In this document: positions 43,252-53,340 of the stretch, one piece after another
Layout: every line of letters starts with the position of its first letter
Position numbering within the stretch: position 1 is the first letter of the stretch
NCBI GenBank assembly: GCA_947034895.1
Contig: OX344764.1
Coordinates: 62,167,348-62,231,347 of the forward strand
Origin: Rhytidiadelphus loreus
Lineage: Eukaryota; Streptophyta; Bryopsida; Hypnales; Hylocomiaceae
Length of the DNA: 64,000 bases
Reading direction: 5' to 3'
The notes under the pieces: model-generated
The model's input: only the letters and a program-made list of their open reading frames with translations
What the model was told of the DNA's origin: nothing
Databases searched by the model: none
Translations under genes and position numbers: made by a program

Positions 43252-44859
43252 ATGGCGGACCACAAGAAGAAGACCAAGGCAAAAGGAGCCATGCACCCTA
43301 GGCAACGACGCATCCTTTTGGACCCAGCGTGTGTGGCCTACCGAGGTTGGGATCGAATTACGGGCCACTGGACCGCCAAGACTTGTAAGTCCTTCGTGGG
43401 GTGGTGCCACATCGACAAGTTATTCCCCTATCATCGGCACTACACGAATCGGCGCAACAATACGGCCAATTTGCATCCATGCCGTAATGATGCATTTGTG
43501 CAACGTTGTATCGAAATTTATCGATACTTGTATGGCACATATTCAGTGCCCAGGAGCGAAGTCCCGTATTTCATATGTGCAATGGTGTATGCGGAACTCA
43601 TTTTGTTTCGAAGCGTGGATTGGAGTTCAATCAAGGGAGTGAAGCATGCTCGCCTTCTACCGACAAAAGACATCCCAAGGGCGGTTCTATCTGCCAATCC
43701 ACGTGAAGGGCTAGGCCAGAAGAAAAACTTGAAGGAGGGAGTGCCCGATGAGCAGTTTCATTGGATGTCATCTGATTCATCTTCGGGAGAGGAAGACAAC
43801 CTTGGTGAAGACCCTCCAATGCAGCCCCAAAACATGGCGATGGTGGCTTCTACTTCACAAAATTTACCTCCCCCGAGAATGGAAGAAGAGGGTGAACCAG
43901 CTAGGCAACCACAAAATCTTGATATTTTGCCTCTTGCTATGGTGAATCCGATTACAGTCCCTTGCACTGAAGAAGACGAAGTTTTGCAGTATGTGCTTGC
44001 ATGCATGCAAGAAGCAGAAGATGATGTTTTTTGGACAGAGATGGAAACAGAAGAAGATGTGAAGCCTTCTTTGTTCCAATTGGATTGTGTTGATGACATG
44101 TACCGAAGTGAGGAATTTGTTGAAGATGGAACTGTCCCTGACACACTAATGTTGGACACCAAAGTTGTTTACAAAGCTCAACTCAAGAAGCTTCTAAATG
44201 AGTTGGATGAAAAGCATCTAGAATGTGAGAAGCTTCGCAATCAAGAAACGCAAACTTTGAGTGGAGATATTGTAAATAGCTTACGTGCTGAACTTGAAAG
44301 TCGGCAAGTTCTTTTGTCAACGCAAATAACAAAGATTTTAGACTTGGAAGCATTTTACCTTAGATTCTCTTCTCGGCATGCTGGAGGATCTAGTTCTTCT
44401 AGCAATGAGTTTGCGAAATCACGGCTTGCCAAAATTATAGAAGCATGCAAGCTGGAGGAAGATCAGATAGACTTGGAGAAGCGAGGGGTGGAAGAAGCAC
44501 GATCAAGATTAAATTCCTTGAAAGCATTAAAGGACAAAGCCCCCCTTGACCGTGTTGCAGAAATGTGTGGTTGGAAAGACGTGGCTACTAAACAAGCATT
44601 GTCTCTTACGGAAGTAGTTGACTTGAAAAAGAAGCTTGGGGTTTCTTTGTCATTGGATCCAAAATTGGAAGAACATCGGGATGCACTGAAGGCGCTTTTG
44701 AAGTTCCAAAAATCATACAAGCAATTTTGGTTGGAAAAGAAGTTGGGGAAGGATGACCGATACCTTAGGAATTTGCAGTTGGAAGGTAGGAAAGTCTTGT
44801 ATGAGATGGAACGTGAGGCTCATGACCGCAAAGAAAAGGCCAAAATGGATGTTGAATGA
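43252..44859 (+). CDS. Coiled-coil protein of the WCHI-K-FP-RH paralogue family (intact)
   Basis: 535 codons from ATG 43,252 (MADHKKKTKAKGAMHPRQRR); the phase is open upstream to 43,225 but lacks an earlier ATG. The family domain follows: YRGWDRITGHW, FVGWCHIDKLFPYHRH, RNNTANLHPCRNDAFVQRC, ILFRSVDWSSIKGV. An acidic/serine segment (MSSDSSSGEEDN), a long acidic region, and heptad-rich coiled coil follow from about residue 300 to the lysine-rich end (AHDRKEKAKMDVE). It is paralogous to 32,653-34,143 and 28,475-30,971, but lacks the RING seen in the latter. No stop or shift, so it may be functional. Array 4 and promoter module 4 lie upstream and the hAT-B transposase lies downstream. Confidence 0.75.
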   Translation: MADHKKKTKAKGAMHPRQRRILLDPACVAYRGWDRITGHWTAKTCKSFVGWCHIDKLFPYHRHYTNRRNNTANLHPCRNDAFVQRCIEIYRYLYGTYSVPRSEVPYFICAMVYAELILFRSVDWSSIKGVKHARLLPTKDIPRAVLSANPREGLGQKKNLKEGVPDEQFHWMSSDSSSGEEDNLGEDPPMQPQNMAMVASTSQNLPPPRMEEEGEPARQPQNLDILPLAMVNPITVPCTEEDEVLQYVLACMQEAEDDVFWTEMETEEDVKPSLFQLDCVDDMYRSEEFVEDGTVPDTLMLDTKVVYKAQLKKLLNELDEKHLECEKLRNQETQTLSGDIVNSLRAELESRQVLLSTQITKILDLEAFYLRFSSRHAGGSSSSSNEFAKSRLAKIIEACKLEEDQIDLEKRGVEEARSRLNSLKALKDKAPLDRVAEMCGWKDVATKQALSLTEVVDLKKKLGVSLSLDPKLEEHRDALKALLKFQKSYKQFWLEKKLGKDDRYLRNLQLEGRKVLYEMEREAHDRKEKAKMDVE

Positions 44860-45354
44860 TTTTCATTTTTAGCACATTTTTGAGGACTATGTATATTCCA
44901 TCTTATGTATATATAAAAGGATATTATCCATTTTGAACATTCCAATGCAAGCACATTGAATTCTATGTAGTTCCTTGACAAGAGTACATAAATGTAGATA
45001 TGAATTTTTGGTTATTTATGTTTGCAATGTTGTGAATACTTGAATATTCTAGGAATTTTGGCAGGAAAATGACCTTGGGAGTTCGGACTTTCGGAATTAA
45101 AAGAGAATTAAAAAAAAAAGGAAAATTCAAAACTTGCCGGATTGGAAAAGAACTTGTTATTGAAGTTCAGAGCAATTGTCACGGCTAGGGTGAATTGACC
45201 TACTCATTGCCACTCCAGGGCAAACACTAGAATTTTTTATTTTCAAGGCTTATTTTTTTAGTGGAAATTCTGAATTCAGAGTTTCAATTATAGGCCCCAA
45301 ATTACCCCAGGGGATGCAAGAATTATCCAAACAAATGGCAGTCGCTTGTTTCTG

Positions 45355-45580
45355 GACCCGCAGTCGCCCATTACTGGACCCGCAATCGCCCGTTCCTGAC
45401 CCGCAGTCGCCTGTTTCTGGACCCACAGTCGCCCATTACTGGACCCATGGCGCCCACTTCTGGACCCGCAGTCGCCAACTTCTGGACCCGCTGTCGCCCA
45501 ATCTTGGACCCGCAGTCGCCCATCACCTGATTGATTTCAGGTTTTTGGACCCGCATTCTCTCATGGGGCGACCGCGGGTC
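45355..45580 (+). repeat. GC-rich array 5, upstream of the hAT-B transposase
   Basis: About ten units of GGACCCGCAGTCGCCC with TTTCTGG/TTACTGG spacers, more regular (about 22-27 bp) than the other arrays. It ends 250 bp before the hAT-B ATG. Promoter module copies are absent here. Confidence 0.88.
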
Positions 45581-45830
45581 CAAGGAGTTTTCTTGTATAA
45601 AGTTCTAGGGGCACCCCTTGTTTTATCACCTTGGCTCCGTTGATAAAACTCTTGTCTTGGACCTTCGAAAGAGGCTTCATGCGGACGTTTAACTTCTTCG
45701 GAGGGCAACAACCGTGTTTAGAAGGGTTTACAAGACCACTCTAAGCGGGTTGCTTTGTCATTACATCTTCCATAGTATTAGTGTGATTATTGTAGTCATT
45801 TTCTTTGAAGACCCAGTGTTGATCTACTAC

Positions 45831-48800
45831 ATGGCTGGACAAGGTGTTGGGAGGGGGGGGACCATGAATGATACGCGGAGGTCCACAAAGGATTGGGACC
45901 CTTGGCTAGTACCGTGTACCCCAATTGATAATTCCCCCCATGCTCGAAAATGCGTGTTTTGTGGGTGGAGCAAAGCATTTGTACGAAAGAGAGCATTGAT
46001 TCACTTTGGCTATGGCGGCTCGACTACATTGGAGCGTTGTAAGGAGATCCCTAGAATTGTACGAGAAAAGTTTCGGACTGGCGAGGGGCAAGTTCCAAGG
46101 TCCATGAGTTACGAAGAGATGTATGATGCACCGACTAGACATGATGCACCAATTCATGTTGCAGAATCTATTGTCGCACCTGCGTTGGATGTCGAAGAAG
46201 AAGGGTCTCTCAATCCCTTTGAATCAAATGCAAGACCAAATCCTACGCCTGATTCAGTAGATTCTACTGGAACAACGCTTGAGAGAAGGAGGAACATGCC
46301 ATCTGTTTCTCGGCAAAGAAGCATGGATGAATCATTACAGACGAGCCGCAGACAAGAGTTGGATAGGTTGTGGGCTTCTTTCTTTTACGAGGCGAACATT
46401 TCATTTAATGTTGTGCGCCACCCGGCCTTCGTGAATGCTGTTAAACAAACTACAGCAGTTGGATTCGTGTACCAACTGCCACCGTATAATGCGATTCGCA
46501 CGAAAATGATAGATGTTAAGAAGGCATCGGTTGAAGCCATGGTCTCGGAGCGGACGAGGGTTTCAATAAGTCAGTATGGAGCGACAATTTGTTCAGATGG
46601 TTGGTCCGATACTAATTCGCGGCCGTTACTAAATATGATGTTGGTGTGTCCCGCCGGGGATGTCTTTTGGGGATCAGTGGATAGTACTGGGGAGAAGAAG
46701 GATATATCTTACACGACTGAGACGATGGCACGATACATTGAGGAAGTTGGGCCTACCAACGTTGTGCAATTGTGTACAGACAATGCTGCAGTCATGACGG
46801 GGGCGATGGCAAGGTTGGAAGAAAGGTACCCTCACATTTATAGGCAGGGTTGTGCGGCACACATTTTGGACTTACTCTTAGAAGACTAGGGAAAGGATCA
46901 GAGAGTAAAGGAGTTGGTAAAAAAGGCTTCATCAATTGTGAAGTTCATCAAGAAATACCAACATACTTTGGCGTTGTTTCGGAGATTTTCACCAAACAAA
47001 ATGTTGAGACTTCCAAGCAAAACACGTTTTGCCACAAATTTCTTGATGATTGATCGTTTGGTAGACTACAAGCAAGCAGTGCACAACGTGACACTGGATG
47101 AGACATACATGACGTTCGAGTTGAGTTTGCAAAACCACAGAAATGGACATTTCATTATGGGCAAGGCCAAACTTGCAAGGCAAGATATCCGTTCAGAAGA
47201 GTTCTGGGTTCAATGCGACAATTTCCTCCATATGGTAGAGCCCGTGCTGCTTTGTCTTCGTCATTTTGATGGAAAAGTCCCGGCAATGCCGAAAGCTTTA
47301 GTAATGATGATAGCCTTGAAGGAGCACATTTATTCTCTCAAGAATGCTCCATTTTTCCTTGATCCAGTGGTGGCAACACGATATGAGAAACAATTTGATG
47401 CTCGCTGGAAGTTGATGATTACTGACCTACACTATGCGGGAGCACTACTAAATCCATACTTGAGTGACGTGGAGGCTATTCATAACAATGGCTACGCGAA
47501 GGGAGCTTTGAATCGAGTCATACGAAAACTGAGCGTACCATTGAATGTGTCAGTGGTGGAAGCAATGCAGGAGCTAACTCAATTTGAAGAGAAGACAGGT
47601 GCATTTGATCCTTTACATGAGGCTCCCGATATCATTGAATGTCAATTATTGCCTCATCAATGGTGGAATCGTGTGGGGGGCAATGCTCTTCCAAAAATTG
47701 CAAAGCGAATTCTCGGTTTGACGTGCTCTGCATCTTCGTGTGAAAGGAATTGGAGCATGTATTCCTTTGTGCACAATAAAGTGCGAAACCGCTTGGCCAC
47801 GACAAAGGCGGAGACATTGGTGTATATCTACGCGAACAGCAAACTTGAACGTCAAAAACGTGAACACAATCCAGCCATTTTTTACGACCAGATGCTTGCA
47901 GATGGAGACGATGAGGACGAGCGTGATGGGCCTTGGTCTTCAGGGGAAGAAGACGACGTTGTTCCAGATTTTATGAGAGAACGCGAGAACCGCAGGGATG
48001 AAGAGGATCGGTTGCGCAACAATCCTTGGAATGCAATGGTTAGGCCGCCACATAGTCCTCCACGACCAATATACGGGAATACATTTGATTTTAGTGACGA
48101 TGGGTATGTTTCTCCTGGAAATTCACCTGTATGTAGTCCACCGCAGAACGTCGTGCACAATATGGATGCAATTTCGCCGGCACATGCATCACAGAGGAGG
48201 GAAAGCACCCCCGACAACAACGACGAAGGCGTACCTATTCCCATGGCACCCGTAGAGGAAGAAGCTAGATCTCCAATATCAACTAGTTCGCCTTCAAACA
48301 TGGCCCGCAATTTAAGAAGCAGTGCACAAGTTCCAATGAGAAGCGAACATGAAGAAGAGGCCATCGAAGTCAATGAAGTTGTACACGAGGGAATACCAAA
48401 TCCCGTTGTATTGAACGCATCTACCCTCGGAACAACTGTTACTACAAATGATGATGATGATGATGTGCCATTGGCATATGTTATGAATCGAAGTCGGAAT
48501 GTGCCGTTGAATCCAGAGACGACTACAAATGTAGCAACAGTGAGGAGGTCTATCCCAACCCTTCCAACAAGGCCACCGGTGCGTGGAGGTGCTCTACGGA
48601 CGATTGATGAAGAGGTTCACGGCTCAGCTCCACAACCCACTCAACCTTCATCCGTGTCTGGCCCTGGCGAATCATCATTAGGAATCCAAGGGCGCAACAG
48701 TAGAGGCCAGAAAAGGCGTATTAGGAGGGTTGACGAGAGGGGACCTCGAAACCCTAAACGACCCACTCAAATTGTTCAACGGTGTACCATTGGAGCGGGA

Positions 48801-49109
48801 TGTTCCACCCAGAATGTTGGACAATCAAGTAGAGGAGGGCGACACCCTGCATCCAACATGGATGGAACTACGGATGCGTTGAGGCTCACGAAACGACTTG
48901 TGCAAACTGAAGGGTTCAGTGGTGTAGATACAGAAGTTCGAAATCTGCACTCAGAGGTAGAGCGTGAGGTACAAATCGAAGTAGTAACAAGGGAAGATGA
49001 TGAAATCGAAAGCTCGGGCGACAACAGGAGCAACGAAGAGTCTTACGAAGATACAGACCCTAATGCTGATGAGGTGCCGAGCGATTCCACATTCACGCCT
49101 GGTGACTAG
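45831..49109 (+). pseudogene. hAT-B transposase (BED finger, DUF659, hATC), near-complete with one TAG
   Basis: ATG 45,831 (MAGQGVGRGGTMND), in phase to TAG 49,107-49,109, about 1,090 codons, broken once by TAG at 46,887-46,889 where hAT-A has Trp (LLLEDWG). Order: BED-type finger WLVPCTP..ARKCVFC...RALIHFGYG; DUF659/RNase H core with ICSDGWSD, RPLLNMMLV, VQLCTDNAAVM and CAAHILDLLLED; C-terminal hATC dimerisation block with NALPKIAKRILGL, SASSCERNWSMY and KVRNRLATTKAETLVYI. A long acidic, disordered tail (about 400 residues) is longer than usual for the family. Array 5 precedes it; array 6 and a hAT terminus follow at 50,348. It would supply transposase for elements with the GC arrays if the stop is absent in other copies. 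Confidence 0.87.
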
Positions 49110-49124
49110 AGTACTAGAGAAGTA

Positions 49125-49372
49125 AACAATAATTATAATTATAGTTATAGTTATAGTTATAATTATAGTTATAGTTATAATTATAGTTATAATTATAGTT
49201 ATAGTTATAATTATAGTTATAGTTATAATTATAGTTATAGTTATAATTATAGTTATAGTTATAATTATGGTTATAGTTATAATTATAGTTATAGTTATAA
49301 TTATAGTTATAGTTATAATTATAGTTATAGTTATAATTATAGTTATAGTTATAATTATAGTTATAAGGTTTT
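49125..49372. repeat. 18-bp AT minisatellite
   Basis: About 13 tandem units of ATAATTATAGTTATAGTT with one G variant near 49,269, directly after the hAT-B stop codon. The stretch 49,373-49,830 after it is ordinary AT-rich 3' flank with no gene seen. Confidence 0.92.
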
Positions 49373-49834
49373 AGCTTATATGTTAGGTAGCAAATCTTTG
49401 TAGTTCAAGCTTTGAGCCTTCATCTTGATGTGTAAGGATTTTGTAATGCTTCATCAAGCATATGAGCATATTAGAGTGAGGGACAGATTACCGGTTTTAA
49501 AATATATGTTGAGTTCTAATTGGTAGGCAGTTAGGTGATGACTGCAACAAGGTTATAAAAGTGCAATGCAAGTATGGCTACATTTGAAGTCCGCCTGAAA
49601 GCAATATCGATGACTTATTAATATAATCGTTGTTGACATTATTATTGTGGCCTTATACTGGGTGAATTTTTGGGATTAGAGAAGTTTGTCCAATTTACAT
49701 TTCATGGGCTCTATTATTTGCACTTGTAAATTGTAAACCCCAATATAACGTAGCACCTAATTCTGCGCTTATAAAACACCTATGTGACGTGTTACTTCAA
49801 AGACTGAATATGCCAAACTGAAATCCTAAACTGA

Positions 49835-50170
49835 ACCTGCGGTCGCCCTGGAACACGCGGTCGCTGTCTGCTGCTCCGACCCGCAGTCGCCCTGGAACAC
49901 GTAGTCGCCCCTACCTGTCGGACCCGCGGTCGCCCCTTCACCCGAAGTTGCCCTAAAGCCCCTGACCCGCAGTCGCCCACTCACCCGCAGTCGCCTTCAA
50001 GCCTAAACCCGCAGTCGCCTCTATTTTTTCCACCCGAGGTCGCCCCTTCACCCGAAGTCGCCCTAGCGCCCCAGACCCGCAGTCGCCCCTTCACCCGTAG
50101 TCGCCTCAATTTTTCCACCCGAGGTCGCCCAAGGCAGACCTGCACGCGCCCACACCCGCAATCGCCCATG
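49835..50170. repeat. GC-rich array 6, subterminal to the hAT-B right end
   Basis: About fifteen ACCCGCAGTCGCCC/ACCCGAAGTCGCCC units, including a near-duplicate block (TTCACCCGAAGTCGCCCTA at 50,047 versus 49,938). It lies about 180 bp inside the hAT terminus, as expected for subterminal transposase-binding repeats. Confidence 0.86.
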
Positions 50171-50347
50171 CTGGCTGTCCACGTCAGTTCCGAAGCCCTG
50201 CCACGTAGGCAAAATCTATTTACCATGGGGTAAAATTTTTTACCCCTCCGCGACGCGATGTCAAGTAAACTCGACACTTCGTGACACGCGACACGCGACG
50301 TCAGACGTCATACACGACGCCTAAACCCAAAAATATGTCAGACAAGA

Positions 50348-50357
50348 CAACCCTGGT
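50348..50357 (-). mobile_element. Right terminal repeat of the hAT-B element
   Basis: GACAACCCTG is the inverse of the hAT-A left end CAGGGTTGTC at 7,283. Composition changes at this point from array DNA to coding-like DNA. The 8-bp candidate duplication on the right would be GTCGGACG; no copy preceded by... CAGGGTTGTC was found on the left, so the left end is unresolved. Confidence 0.62.
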
Positions 50358-50362
50358 CGGAC

Positions 50363-50827
50363 GTGACATGGCTTTGGAAGTGGGGCCACGACAACCGACA
50401 CCTCCCGGCAGGAACGGTCGCTGAGATACATTGGCAAAGTGACACCCAAGTGACAGAGGTGATCAGGAGGGTGTTTGGAGAGGGTGATCCAGGGCGTCGA
50501 CTATATTTTGGTCAGATTGCCGGTGGACATTGGGACCAAGACCGCTCCATTTTTGTGCGTGCGCCACATCCACAGCGCATCATGTTTAACTCTCAAGGCG
50601 CGCCAGTCGGATTTGAGGGTGAACTGAGTTTTGAGGAACAAATGACGTACATTGAAGACAATACCTTCCATGAGCCAGCTCTCGTGAGTGCCATTTATTC
50701 CCACTTACATAATAGATACGACATCGACGCATTTCAACTTTTGACGACTTTGCAATCGCGACGAGAATTGCAACAATTTTTGAGAAACAGCATAGCACGA
50801 GGCGTTGTAATCGAAGAAGTAGAATAG
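50363..50827 (+). CDS. 3' fragment of an unknown gene cut by the hAT-B end
   Basis: 155 codons, open through the hAT boundary and ending at TAG after ARGVVIEEVE. The first codon is GTG and the true start is probably lost, since the frame starts 6 bp from the terminal repeat. The sequence (LYFGQIAGGHWDQDRSIFVR, YSHLHNRYDIDAFQLL) has no recognised domain. Codon texture and composition are coding-like. It is either the 3' exon of a host or transposon gene into which hAT-B inserted or, if the boundary call is wrong, part of the element. Confidence 0.4.
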   Translation: MTWLWKWGHDNRHLPAGTVAEIHWQSDTQVTEVIRRVFGEGDPGRRLYFGQIAGGHWDQDRSIFVRAPHPQRIMFNSQGAPVGFEGELSFEEQMTYIEDNTFHEPALVSAIYSHLHNRYDIDAFQLLTTLQSRRELQQFLRNSIARGVVIEEVE

Positions 50828-50829
50828 AT

Positions 50830-52509
50830 AGTTTTAGACTAGATTGTGTATAACTAGATAGATGTATAGAATTAAATACCGGAAGTTGTACAAAGCGAAC
50901 ATATGTAATTATATAAAGCCTTTATTAGTTTACTATGTACTTCAGCGGATTTATAAAGTATGTACATTTATCGTTTTCTTTCCACCTTGTGTATTGTTGC
51001 TTCGCCTTTGTCTATTTTTGTAATCTATTGGACCTTTTTGTAATAGTATAGAAGAAGCTTGTATGCTTAGATGGTAGGTAAAAGAGTGTTCTATCTTTAT
51101 TTTGGGTGTTGCCCTAAAGTCCGAAGTCCATTTTTTGGCCCAAACCACCCTAAACCACCCCTTTTGCTATGTTCACCTATGAATTAAATTTTCCAATTTT
51201 TTTTTGAATCGAACCAAAGGATCTTGTTCTGCACTTGTCTTAGATGACGTGATAATAAATTTGTGATGTTTGATCGTATGGATTGAAAGTTATTAGCATT
51301 CGAAGTGAAAGCTCCAAATCTATTTAAAGAAGTGGCTAGGATTGCCCGCTCCATAGAAAAATCCATAACTTTTCCATTCCTAATCCAAATGGGATGAATG
51401 AAAGCCTCCCATTTAAAAGAAAATATAATGCAACTAGAAAAAAATATACAAATTTGTATTTCATTTTTTTGTGGATTTTTTTGTCTACCCGGAGTCCTGG
51501 ACCGCCCAGTGTCCCGATCTCCCCTGTTTGAGGTTATTCTGTTATTGTGGCATATCCCTAACCCCTTGCTCCTAGGCACCGATTGGAATAGAAATTGTAT
51601 TATGAATAAACTCATAAGTTTATCTATCATTCTATTTTATCATTCTTATGAAAAAGTTTTCAAAAGTTTGAGTAAAAAATTAAATCATGGGCGTAAACCG
51701 AAAATCCATTTTGTCCCTTGCAGCAAGGACAATGAGAGTATGTTACTTTAGGGTCTAAGAAATAAAAACAATGGAAATTCTTTACCAAAGCCTAAAATAA
51801 TAAACAAATTATTTTATTGCTTCATATTTGATGAAATCTCCTTTAAGTCTTTAGAATTAAACCCTAAATAATTCACGTTTTGTAACTTCTTTTCTATTAG
51901 TTTGAATCTTTTTTTAGTTGGACACATGATTGACTACTCCCTCATTTTTTTTTTAAATCCAAAGTTTACAAATTAAAGTATTTAACATTTTCCATTTTTT
52001 TCTCAAATGGCATTATGGCATTATTGAACAAAATGTCAACATTTTTGATTAGGAGACTAGGTGTATCAATTTGCAAAAAATTGTAACCGTATAAATTCAA
52101 ACAAGACATGTTAGCAATCTCATAGGTTGCTAAAACACAACAATATCACTTATAGAGTAAAAGATTATAATGTTTGAACATGAGGGTGTTAAAACTACAA
52201 AAATGATGTGAAGTCTTCCAATCCTCTTTTCAGTTTTCACAAGTAAAATTAAAAAAAATTTAGACCCAAAAAATATGAGGTTAAATTGCCTAACATGTAT
52301 AACCCCAAACAATTTATGGCTTTTAAAAGTATACTCCATATTTTTCTTTTAATTAAAAAAAAAATTTGAATGTGATGTTTTCTCCAAGATCTTGTTGTGT
52401 TTTCAAGGCACATTTCCAAAAGCTCTCAATGCTACAAGAAGTCAAGATTGCAATGGGTACCCTTGCACAAAGTCTTGAAACGATGAATCACTATCATTTA
52501 TTTTTAAGA
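50830..52509. other. AT-rich stretch, nothing recognised
   Basis: No domain-bearing frame. GGCACCGATTGG near 51,573 recurs at about 32,369. The remainder is simple AT-rich sequence. Confidence 0.3.
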
Positions 52510-52655
52510 ATAGACTATTGATGCTAAAACTAGACTTCAAGAAGAACTTCCTAAAAATAGTAACTTAGATACTACTAAAAATAGCAATTTGGTTAGGTTT
52601 TATTTAACTTCGAAGTTTTGCCAACACCAAATTTGGGTGCTTCGGGCATTTAGGC
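52510..52655. repeat. Dispersed repeat shared with the foldback
   Basis: GATGCTAAAACTAGACTTCAA through GGTTTTATTTAACTTCGAAG resembles 21,070-21,215 (GATGCTAAAACTAGATTTCA ... ATTTTATTTAACTTCAAAAT). Homology ends where the CCGTCCA array starts, consistent with a transposon end inserted into, or replacing part of, this repeat. Confidence 0.65.
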
Positions 52656-52669
52656 AAAAAATCCAATCC

Positions 52670-53334
52670 CACCCGTCTATTTTTCCGTCTACAGAACCGT
52701 CTAGTTACCCGTCCACAGAACCGTCCAGATGCCCGTCCACCCGCCCGTCCAGTTTTCTGTCCAATACCCGTCCATCCCGCCCATCCAGATACCCGTCCAC
52801 ACAACCGCCCACCCTTCCGTCCACATGCCCGTCCAGATGCCCGTCCAGTTTTCCGTCCACATACCCGTCCAGATACCCGTCCACACAACCGCCCACCCTC
52901 CCGTCCACATGCCCGTCCAGATGCCCGTCCACCCGCCCGTCCAATTTTCCATCCACATACCCGTCCATCCCGCCCATCCAGATACCCGTCCACACAACCG
53001 CCCACCCTCCCGTCCACATGCCCGTCCAAATGCCCGTCCACTCGCCTGTCCAGTTTTCCGTCCACATACCCGTCCATCCAAACCGTCCAGATACCCTAAA
53101 TCCCGCCCGTCCAGATACCCGTCCATCACGCCCGTTCCGTGCCCATCGATGGAAGCTCGCCCGTCCAGCTCGCCCGTCCGGCGCGCCCATCGACGAAGAA
53201 CGTCCATCCATTTCCGTAGTTTTCATCCTCTGTGAACGGTTCTCGTCCAGATTTCATCCTGACGGACGCCGGGGTTGAATCCTGACGTCCGTCCGGACAT
53301 CCTGACGGACGGACAGGATGTGACGGGGACAACC
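52670..53334. mobile_element. hAT-type right end with CCGTCCA higher-order array
   Basis: More than 60 CCGTCCA/CCATCCA units fill 52,670-53,170. They are organised in larger blocks starting AGATACCCGTCCACACAACC at 52,788, 52,871 and 52,979 (83, 108 and 109 bp). Then comes a zone of inverted GTCCGTCCGGAC/GACGGACGG, ending with GACAACCCTG at 53,325-53,334. The motif resembles the CCGTC/GACGG subterminal repeats of hAT-A (7,293-7,730), so this may be that element's right end. The 8-bp flanks do not match, however (TAGACACT left, TGCCGTCG right). Frames through the array are artefacts. Confidence 0.68.
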
Positions 53335-53340
53335 CTGTGC

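Noticed and set aside
43225..43260. AAGAGCATCTCCAATGG resembling a common MITE end
   Set aside because: It overlaps the start codon of an intact gene and has no inverted partner nearby; probably coincidence.
31400..51700. Possible dispersed element shared by about 32,180-32,400 and 51,370-51,620 (GGCACCGATTGG and nearby words)
   Set aside because: Only short words match; I could not establish continuous alignment by eye.
52589..53278. Pro/Ser/Thr-rich protein with YPSTQPPTLPSTCPSRCPS repeats, and its Gly/Asp-rich antisense frame
   Set aside because: Pure translation of the CCGTCCA array; several overlapping frames on both strands are equally open.
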